Part shown: in pieces, positions 58,511-64,000 of the stretch
How the letters are laid out: each line of letters begins with the position of its first letter
Position numbering within the stretch: the stretch's first letter is position 1
Assembly (NCBI GenBank): GCA_023267435.1
Contig: JAHFNH010000001.1
Span: forward strand, 62,001-126,000
DNA length: 64,000 bases
Direction: 5' to 3'
DNA from: Candidatus Nomurabacteria bacterium
Lineage (GTDB): Bacteria > Patescibacteria > Paceibacteria > UBA9973
Notes under the pieces: model-generated
The model's input: only the letters and a program-made list of their open reading frames with translations
Database searches by the model: none
What the model was told of the DNA's origin: nothing
Translations under genes and position numbers: made by a program

Positions 58511-59491
58511 CTATCTTCCTCTACCAGGATTACAAGGTGCTGGTCTGTCACAATGAGGTGCTTTAAATGTTCCACTGCCTACTGTGTAAGGGCCGTAACC
58601 TCTATACATCATAGGATCATGATTCCATCCAGAGTGTAAAATTAAAATTCTGGGTTGAAAGTGGTTAAATCTATAAACATCTTCATTAACAGTTCCGCTT
58701 CCTGCAAAATAACCGCCGTGAGGTTTAGATTCTGATTTAGGTTCTGGTTCAGACTGTTTGATTTTAGACGCATAGTCCGGCAAAGTATTTGGAAAATAAA
58801 CTGTGTCATTCCGGACATAAAATTTATTAATGGTTGTGTCGGTGTGAATAGTCACAGAAGAACTTCTTATAGTGTCAGGCTTTGCAAAGTTAGGCTTAAC
58901 AGCAACAGGTTTGATTGCCGGAATAGAATCTTCCGGAATAGAAGTATTTTTCACAGGAACAAATTTCGGATTACGGTGATCAATTAAAGTATTGCAACAA
59001 CGTCTGGCAATGATCGATCTTTTTGGAAACGGATTTCCATTTTTATCAGTCCATCCTAAATATTTAGTTACATCTAAAATAAGAACTGGTTCATCACCGA
59101 GAACTTTTCCAATACGAACTTTATAAGAAGGACGTTCTAAATAAATAACAGTACGATCTTTGGTAATGTAAGCCACTGATACTTCTCCTGTTGACCAATT
59201 ATCACAACCTATTTCAGTTGCATTTTTTAAAAGGAAAACCATGTAACCTAAAGTAATTTTTCCATCAGGGATAAATACATTCCAACCATCTTGGTCGGCA
59301 GTACCCTGAAGATCAGACAAAACTGCATTTGGTATTGCCATACCTCTTGTTGTATTAGTAACAGTGTCAATTATTTCTTTTTTAGAATATCCGCAGTCCT
59401 TGTGTTGTGCGGCAAATGGAAGCTTTCCGCTTTGAGCGAAGCAACCAATCCCCACACACAGTGTGAGTAGAAGTGATATTATTTTTTTCAT
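58511..59491 (-). CDS. Secreted hypothetical protein
   Basis: 326 residues. Signal peptide (MKKIISLLLTLCVGIGCFAQ). The exported part has an N-terminal domain with five Cys (GYSKKEII, FIPDGKITLGYM, RRCCNTLIDHRN), a Pro/Ser/Thr linker around 165-225, and a Gly/His/Tyr-rich end (GGYFAGSGTVNED; CDRPAPCNPGRGR). Not recognised. Strong promoter TTGACT-17-TATACT with a 50-nt leader. The composition suggests a cell-surface or paratox-like secreted protein; function unknown. Confidence 0.68.
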   Translation of the reverse strand: MKKIISLLLTLCVGIGCFAQSGKLPFAAQHKDCGYSKKEIIDTVTNTTRGMAIPNAVLSDLQGTADQDGWNVFIPDGKITLGYMVFLLKNATEIGCDNWSTGEVSVAYITKDRTVIYLERPSYKVRIGKVLGDEPVLILDVTKYLGWTDKNGNPFPKRSIIARRCCNTLIDHRNPKFVPVKNTSIPEDSIPAIKPVAVKPNFAKPDTIRSSSVTIHTDTTINKFYVRNDTVYFPNTLPDYASKIKQSEPEPKSESKPHGGYFAGSGTVNEDVYRFNHFQPRILILHSGWNHDPMMYRGYGPYTVGSGTFKAPHCDRPAPCNPGRGR

Positions 59492-59550
59492 ATGTCAAAG
59501 AGTTTTAGAGTTTATATTATATGATTTTCTGTATATTCTGTTCTGCACCA

Positions 59551-59579
59551 AGTATATCACCTTTTGATATAAAAGTCAA
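59551..59579 (-). promoter_or_regulatory. Promoter of gene 58511-59491
   Basis: TTGACT, 17 nt, TATACT on the minus strand, extended -10 TGA. Confidence 0.65.
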
Positions 59580-59650
59580 CCCCTACCCTATATACCTATA
59601 TAGCAAAGAATCCTTTGTTTTAAAGACAAAATGAGGTATGATTCTTGGTA

Positions 59651-61348
59651 ATGGCATTATTTGATGAAGAAAAACAAAATAAACAGCTGGATGACTTGCA
59701 CAAGCAAGAAGAAGAACAGTTGGTGGCAGTTTTAGCCGAATCAAAATATGGATTGCCTTATGTGGATTTATCCCGTATTGGCGTAGACAATGAAGCACTC
59801 CGAGCTATAGACGAACAAGGTGCGCGTGAAATGAAAGTCGCACCCTTTAAACTTTCCGGAAAAAATATTTTTATAGCCGTCCGCGCGCCCTCAGAAGAAC
59901 TTTTAGGAAGTTTGAAAGAAGACATGGAAAGAAAAGATTTAATTCCTACTTTTTACATGGCGTCATTAGCCAGCTTAAATAAAGTTTGGGACAGATATAA
60001 GGAAATTTCACTAGCTGAAAGCTCAAAAATCGGAGGAATAGATATTTCCGGAGAAATTTTAGCAGAGACGGCAAAAGACATACAGAAAATGCAGGATATT
60101 GAAAAACTAATAACCGAAGCATTAGAAGGAAAACAAATCCATAAAATATCTCACATTCTTGAAATAATACTCGCGGGTGCTATCGCAATCAAAGCTTCTG
60201 ACATACACATCGAACCAGAAGAAGACCGCGGAAGACTCCGACTCAGGCTCGATGGTGTTCTCCAAGATGTAATGTTTTTCGGAATGGATATCTATCACCT
60301 TCTCAACTCTCGTATTAAACTTCTTTCTGGAATGAAGCTGACTTCAAAAATAGCACAAGACGGACGCTTTAGTATTATGGAAAAAAACGAAGAAATAAGT
60401 ATTCGTACTTCGCTTATTCCAGGTTCATACGGTGAATCAATCGTTATGCGTATCTTGGATCCGAAATCCATTCAGCATGAATTAGAAGAAATGGGAATTG
60501 AACCATTCCTTTTTTCAATAATTCAGCAAGAAATAGCCAAGCCAAACGGTTTGATCTTGGTGACTGGTCCGACTGGTTCCGGAAAAACGACGACTCTTTA
60601 TGCCTTTCTGCGCAAGATATATTCTTCGGAAATAAAGATAATCACCATTGAAGATCCTGTCGAATATCATTTAGCCGGTATAACTCAGACCCAAACAGAT
60701 TCAAAAAAGGGATACACTTTCTTAGAAGGTTTACGCTCAGCTCTTCGCCAGGACCCAGACGTGGTGATGGTCGGAGAAATCCGCGACGCGGAAACAGCCA
60801 AGATCGCAGTGGAATCTGCTTTGACGGGTCACTTGGTTTTCTCAACACTTCACACCAACAATGCCGCTGGTGTTATTCCCCGTCTGATCGACCTTGAAGT
60901 TAATCCAAAAATAATGGTCTCAGCTTTATCTCTCTCAATAGCTCAGCGTCTCGTGCGTAAATTGTGCGAATTTTGCAAAAAAGAAAAAACTCCCACTGAA
61001 ATGGAAGCTAAGAGTTTAAAACTTGTATTGGATAGTATAAAAGAAGAAGGAAAAGATTTATCGAAATATAATATAGATCCAAATGCGACATTTAAAATAT
61101 TTGTAGCTGTCGGTTGTGAAAAATGTAACATGACAGGTTACCACGGCAGAGTTGGTATCTTTGAAGCTATTAAAACAGACGAAGCAATCGAAAAAATAAT
61201 TCCATTAAATCCCAGCGAGCGCGAAATAAAAAAAGTTGCGCGAACACAAGGAATACTTTCTATGCGCCAAGACGGCGTAGTGAAAATCTTAAATGGTGTT
61301 ACTTCAATAGAAGAAGTGCAAAGTGTTGTTGATTTGAACGAAGAATAA
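59651..61348 (+). CDS. pilB: Type IV pilus assembly ATPase PilB (GspE/PulE family)
   Basis: 565 residues from ATG at 59651 (a TTG two codons earlier is possible); TATGAT ends 8 nt upstream. MshEN-like N-terminal domain, then ILVTGPTGSGKTTTLYAFL (Walker A near 305), the Asp box ITIEDPVEYHLAGITQTQ, RQDPDVVMVGEIRDAETA (Walker B), HTNNA His box, and a CxxC pair (CEFCKK, CEKCNMTG) for zinc. Powers pilus extension; works with PilM. Confidence 0.94.
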   Translation: MALFDEEKQNKQLDDLHKQEEEQLVAVLAESKYGLPYVDLSRIGVDNEALRAIDEQGAREMKVAPFKLSGKNIFIAVRAPSEELLGSLKEDMERKDLIPTFYMASLASLNKVWDRYKEISLAESSKIGGIDISGEILAETAKDIQKMQDIEKLITEALEGKQIHKISHILEIILAGAIAIKASDIHIEPEEDRGRLRLRLDGVLQDVMFFGMDIYHLLNSRIKLLSGMKLTSKIAQDGRFSIMEKNEEISIRTSLIPGSYGESIVMRILDPKSIQHELEEMGIEPFLFSIIQQEIAKPNGLILVTGPTGSGKTTTLYAFLRKIYSSEIKIITIEDPVEYHLAGITQTQTDSKKGYTFLEGLRSALRQDPDVVMVGEIRDAETAKIAVESALTGHLVFSTLHTNNAAGVIPRLIDLEVNPKIMVSALSLSIAQRLVRKLCEFCKKEKTPTEMEAKSLKLVLDSIKEEGKDLSKYNIDPNATFKIFVAVGCEKCNMTGYHGRVGIFEAIKTDEAIEKIIPLNPSEREIKKVARTQGILSMRQDGVVKILNGVTSIEEVQSVVDLNEE

Positions 61349-61677
61349 AAACTCAAAGATTTATAATTTATGTTTTTGAAAAATTGGCAATAAAAAAAGC
61401 ACTAATCTCTAAACAATCCTTTCAAAGCTAAGCTTCGAAAGTAACAACTTCTTGAAGGATGGCCCCCGCGAACTAATAAAAGTGCCGAAACGTCCTACGC
61501 AAAATTGTATAACCGATGGCTGATTGCTTAGAGATTAATGCCTTCTTAAAAAGTAAACATCAAACTCACAAAAACTATTATACTATATTCAAAACCAAGT
61601 AAATGTTACAATGTGGATATAACAGTGGATACTGTGTTAACAATGTAACGATTAGAGTATAGCATACTACTAAACCA
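61349..61677. other. 329-nt intergenic region between pilB and ruvB
   Basis: No ORF. Holds a candidate structured RNA on the minus strand (61392-61570) and, at 61607-61660, inverted repeats including CAGT-GGAT-ACTG and GTTACA...TGTAAC just upstream of ruvB. Confidence 0.6.
61392..61570 (-). ncRNA. Candidate structured RNA, unassigned (6S-like architecture possible)
   Basis: On the minus strand, 20-nt arms (61541-61522 and 61418-61399) close a ~143-nt structure. Both base differences between the arms are G-U pairs on the minus strand but A-C mismatches on the plus strand. A second 10-bp hairpin CTTTCGAAGC-TTA-GCTTTGAAAG has the same property. The 3' arm is followed at once by TTTTTTT, an intrinsic terminator. 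A TATAAT (61582-61577) lies upstream. No known family recognised; tmRNA, RNase P and SRP motifs are absent. Confidence 0.5.
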
Positions 61678-62688
61678 ATGTCAAGTGAAAAAGATAAAGA
61701 AATAAAGGATATCCCTGAAGAATCTTACCTAGACAAGACCTTGCGTCCTTCACGCTGGGAGGATTATATTGGCCAAAAACATATAAAAGACAACGTAAAA
61801 ATACTTTTAAGGGCAGCTCTAGAACGTGGTCACACTCCTGAACATCTACTTTTTTATGGACCTCCAGGCTTAGGAAAAACTACACTGGCGCACCTTATAG
61901 CGAAAGAAACCGGCCGACAAATGAAGATAACTTCTGGTCCTGCCATTGAAAAAGTTGGGGATTTGGCTTCTATTTTAACCAACCTTGCCCCTGGGGATAT
62001 TATCTTTATCGATGAAATTCACCGCTTAAATAAAATGGTGGAAGAAGTTCTTTATCCAGCCATGGAATCCGGTGTGCTTGATATCATCATCGGAAAGGGT
62101 CCATCAGCTCGCACTATTCAGCTTGATCTACCACCCTTCACACTTATCGCAGCTACCACCCGTGTAGCCATGGTGTCTTCCCCTCTTCGTTCACGTTTCT
62201 CTGGAGGAGTATTTAGGTTGGAATTTTATACAAATGAAGAGATCGCAGAAATCATCCGACGCTCCAGTAAACTTTTAGAAACAGAACTTGAAGAAGAAGC
62301 TTTAGCGGAAATAGCAAAAAGAAGTAGATTCACACCCCGTACTGCGAATTACTTTTTAAAAAGAGCCCGCGATTATGCTCAAGTAAATAAAAAAAGTTTA
62401 GATAAAGAAACAGTCAAAAGAGCTTTAGACATGCTTTCGATCGACGAGATCGGACTCAATGCTTCAGATAGAAAATTCTTGGAAGTGTTAATTGAAAAAT
62501 TTAATGGTGGACCAGTCGGCTTGAAAACAATCGCAGCCGCACTCTCCGAAGAAGAAGCTACTGTCGAAGAAGTTATCGAACCATATCTAATCCAACTCGG
62601 ACTTATCGAACGCACACCTAAAGGCAGAACTGCCAATAAAAAAGCTTACGAACATATGGGTTTTGATTTTATCGACAAACAGGATTAA
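61678..62688 (+). CDS. ruvB: Holliday junction branch-migration ATPase RuvB
   Basis: 336 residues. LRPSRWEDYIGQKHIKDN, LLFYGPPGLGKTTLAHLIA (Walker A near 60), IIFIDEIHRLN (Walker B), TRVAMVSSPLRSRF (sensor 1 and Arg finger) and the C-terminal winged helix GGPVGLKTIAAALSEE...RTPKGRTA. Drives branch migration with RuvA. Followed by yebC and ruvC. Confidence 0.96.
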   Translation: MSSEKDKEIKDIPEESYLDKTLRPSRWEDYIGQKHIKDNVKILLRAALERGHTPEHLLFYGPPGLGKTTLAHLIAKETGRQMKITSGPAIEKVGDLASILTNLAPGDIIFIDEIHRLNKMVEEVLYPAMESGVLDIIIGKGPSARTIQLDLPPFTLIAATTRVAMVSSPLRSRFSGGVFRLEFYTNEEIAEIIRRSSKLLETELEEEALAEIAKRSRFTPRTANYFLKRARDYAQVNKKSLDKETVKRALDMLSIDEIGLNASDRKFLEVLIEKFNGGPVGLKTIAAALSEEEATVEEVIEPYLIQLGLIERTPKGRTANKKAYEHMGFDFIDKQD

Positions 62689-62731
62689 ATTAAAATTATA
62701 TTAGAGTTAGTTTTTATAATTTCAAATATTT

Positions 62732-63268
62732 ATGAGTCATTCACAATGGGAAAAGAAAAAACTAAAAAAAGCAGCCAACGGCAAAGATACACATAAAATC
62801 TTTACAAAGATGGTGCGTTTAATAATGTCTGAAGCAAAAAAATGTAATGGAGACCGAAACTCTGACGGACTCAAAGCGGCCATAGTAAAAGCAAAAGGAG
62901 TGAGCCTTCCGTCTGATAATATTGATCGAGCGATAAAAAAAGCGAGTGAACCATCTCTACAAATGGACAATATTACCTATGAAGCTTACGGTCCAGGCGG
63001 AGTTGGAATTATCATCGAAACACTAACAGACAGTAAAAACAGAACAGCTCAAAACATAAAACATATTCTTTCTGAGAAAGGTTCTAGTTTGGCTGGTATC
63101 GGTTCAGTCGTCTGGGCTTTTCAAAAAGAAATCTCACCTGAAGGAGTCGTCTGGAAACCGACTACCACCGTCTCACCTTCTCTAGAAGAACTGGAACTTC
63201 TGGAAAAGTTAATAGACAACTTAGAAGAAAATGATGATGTGCAAGAAGTGTATACTAATGCGGAATAA
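62732..63268 (+). CDS. YebC/PmpR-family protein, short form
   Basis: 178 residues against about 240 in most bacteria. MSHSQWEKKKLKKAANGKDTHKIFTKM (usual AGHSKWANIKHRKAAQD), GGDPNxN-like CNGDRNSDGLKAAIVKAKGVSLPSDNIDRAIKKA, and YGPGGVGIIIETLTDSKNRT match. Domain 3 is shortened, so it lacks about 60 residues. Acts as a transcription regulator or translation factor at poly-proline stalls. Commonly next to ruvC, as here (16 nt). Confidence 0.9.
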   Translation: MSHSQWEKKKLKKAANGKDTHKIFTKMVRLIMSEAKKCNGDRNSDGLKAAIVKAKGVSLPSDNIDRAIKKASEPSLQMDNITYEAYGPGGVGIIIETLTDSKNRTAQNIKHILSEKGSSLAGIGSVVWAFQKEISPEGVVWKPTTTVSPSLEELELLEKLIDNLEENDDVQEVYTNAE

Positions 63269-63283
63269 TGTTAAAATTCTCTT

Positions 63284-63760
63284 ATGCGTATTTTAGGAAT
63301 TGATCCAGGATTTGAGAGACTCGGCGTCGCAGTGCTTGAGAAAAATAAAGGTGATAAAAAAGAGAAAGTGCTTTTTTCGGAATGCTTCAAAACTTCCGCT
63401 AGTTTAGAATTTTCAAAAAGACTTCTTTTAATCGGAAAAGAAGTTCGAAGAGTAATAAAAGAATATAAGCCGGAAGTTTTATCTATCGAGACTTTATTTT
63501 TAACTACCAACCATAAAACAGTTATGTATGTCGCCGAAGCGCGCGGAGTCGTCATTTATGAATCCGTTGATGCGGGCCTAAAAATATTCGAAGCTTCCCC
63601 ACCCCAAATTAAAATAGCCACCACTGGATACGGAAAAGCAGATAAAGACCAGGTAATGAAGATGGTTAAAATACTCGTTGATATAGACAAATCAAAACAT
63701 TCAGACGATGAATTAGATGCTATTGCTATAGCTCTCACAGCTTTCGCGCATATTAGATAA
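63284..63760 (+). CDS. ruvC: Crossover junction endodeoxyribonuclease RuvC
   Basis: 158 residues. MRILGIDPGFERLGVAVLE holds the first catalytic Asp, SIETLFL a Glu, and SDDELDAIAIALTAFAH the C-terminal Asp pair. Resolves Holliday junctions. TAAAAT ends 6 nt before the ATG. Forms a functional set with ruvB upstream. Confidence 0.95.
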   Translation: MRILGIDPGFERLGVAVLEKNKGDKKEKVLFSECFKTSASLEFSKRLLLIGKEVRRVIKEYKPEVLSIETLFLTTNHKTVMYVAEARGVVIYESVDAGLKIFEASPPQIKIATTGYGKADKDQVMKMVKILVDIDKSKHSDDELDAIAIALTAFAHIR

Positions 63761-63790
63761 AAACTTATCCACAGCTTTATTTTTTGAGTA

Positions 63791-63819
63791 TTGCCAAAGT
63801 TTTTGATATTTGGTACAAA
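63791..63819 (+). promoter_or_regulatory. Promoter of the last, partial gene
   Basis: TTGCCA, 17 nt, TACAAA. The spacer ends in ATTTGG, as in dyad promoter sites 3-5. Confidence 0.45.
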
Positions 63820-63885
63820 ATATAAATCTAAAAAATAGTTTGTTTATTAATAGGTCGGTTTTAAAAATTTAAAAAATAAAAAAAG

Positions 63886-64000
63886 ATGGACGACGAAGAA
63901 TCAATAGAAGAAAAGAGTTTCAGAACCAGTGATCTTGATGATGAAACCTTTAGTGATGATATAGATCCACTAGAGCCATTAGAAGGAGTTACTGATTTTG
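63886..64000 (+). CDS. Acidic hypothetical protein, partial (runs off window)
   Basis: 38 residues visible from ATG at 63886, beginning MDDEESIEEKSFRTSDLDD: very acidic and likely disordered. No family can be named from this fragment. The leader is about 60 nt and AT-rich. Confidence 0.5.
   Translation, partial: MDDEESIEEKSFRTSDLDDETFSDDIDPLEPLEGVTDF

Noticed and set aside
61399..61541. Identification of the pilB-ruvB element as tmRNA, R
   Set aside because: 
63765..63773. TTATCCACA, a perfect DnaA box after ruvC
   Set aside because: Only one copy, with no cluster, no AT-rich unwinding region of note and no dnaA/dnaN nearby; not enough for an origin.
1..64000. CRISPR array or cas genes
   Set aside because: No regularly spaced direct repeats and no Cas-like proteins were seen.
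1..64000. IS elements or prophage
   Set aside because: No transposase, integrase, terminase or capsid-like protein was recognised; mobile signals are limited to small palindromes and the GIY-YIG cassette.

Overview
The window is AT-rich, densely packed and looks like part of a Patescibacteria (Candidate Phyla Radiation) chromosome, most likely Parcubacteria-like. Pointers are small CPR-type proteins (DUF5652, short EamA and GIY-YIG proteins), a DNA polymerase I without a usable proofreading domain, a short YebC, a stand-alone archaeal-type ThrRS editing domain, a cobalamin-dependent ribonucleotide reductase paired with its adenosyltransferase, tRNA genes without encoded CCA, and almost no Shine-Dalgarno sequences. 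Placement below phylum is inference.

Layout. 1-5.5 kb: a partial secreted protein, site-2 protease, L28, DEAD-box helicase, then dCMP deaminase / thymidylate-synthase homologue / DHFR and a YjjX phosphatase. 5.8-9.6 kb: secE-nusG-rplK, a SIMPL protein, FKBP and murB. 9.6-12 kb: tRNA-Leu, tRNA-His and a Pif1-like helicase in one run, then L19. 12-18.1 kb: pseudouridine synthase, unknown genes, three tRNAs, a response regulator, PilM, RuvX and a GIY-YIG cassette abutting tRNA-Ser. 18.2-21.9 kb: a PAS/GAF sensor without kinase and a ThrRS editing domain. 21.9-29.3 kb: a 2025-residue secreted RHS protein with an M15-type peptidase tip and two membrane-anchored neighbours. 29.4-37.7 kb: accessory genes (SGNH hydrolase, ABC exporter, MFS, GNATs, metallopeptidase). 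37.7-42.5 kb: malic enzyme, class II RNR, PduO adenosyltransferase. 42.5-50.3 kb: tRNA-Arg, cupredoxin, RluF, ABC-F, Csp, S20, RuvA, amidase, Fpg, SpoU methylase, tRNA-Lys. 50.5-54.3 kb: an island of unknown genes. 54.3-64 kb: HolA, PolA, TsaE, PilB, a candidate structured RNA, RuvB, YebC, RuvC.

Regulatory style. At least thirteen genes have a -10 hexamer ending 6-7 nt before ATG, predicting leaderless mRNAs. By contrast the DEAD helicase and cold-shock genes have leaders of about 90-110 nt with hairpins. In the accessory regions four divergent gene pairs share a dyad TTGAC-NN-GTCAA (one with a mismatch) whose halves form the -35 boxes of both promoters, each 17 nt from its -10; a fifth site drives at least one gene.

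Repeats. Several families of small palindromic elements are scattered between genes and also lie in frame inside polA, the pif1-like helicase and murB. A tandem-hairpin repeat occurs as an inverted pair, one copy at the left end of the GIY-YIG cassette. All calls were made by reading the sequence; no database search was run.
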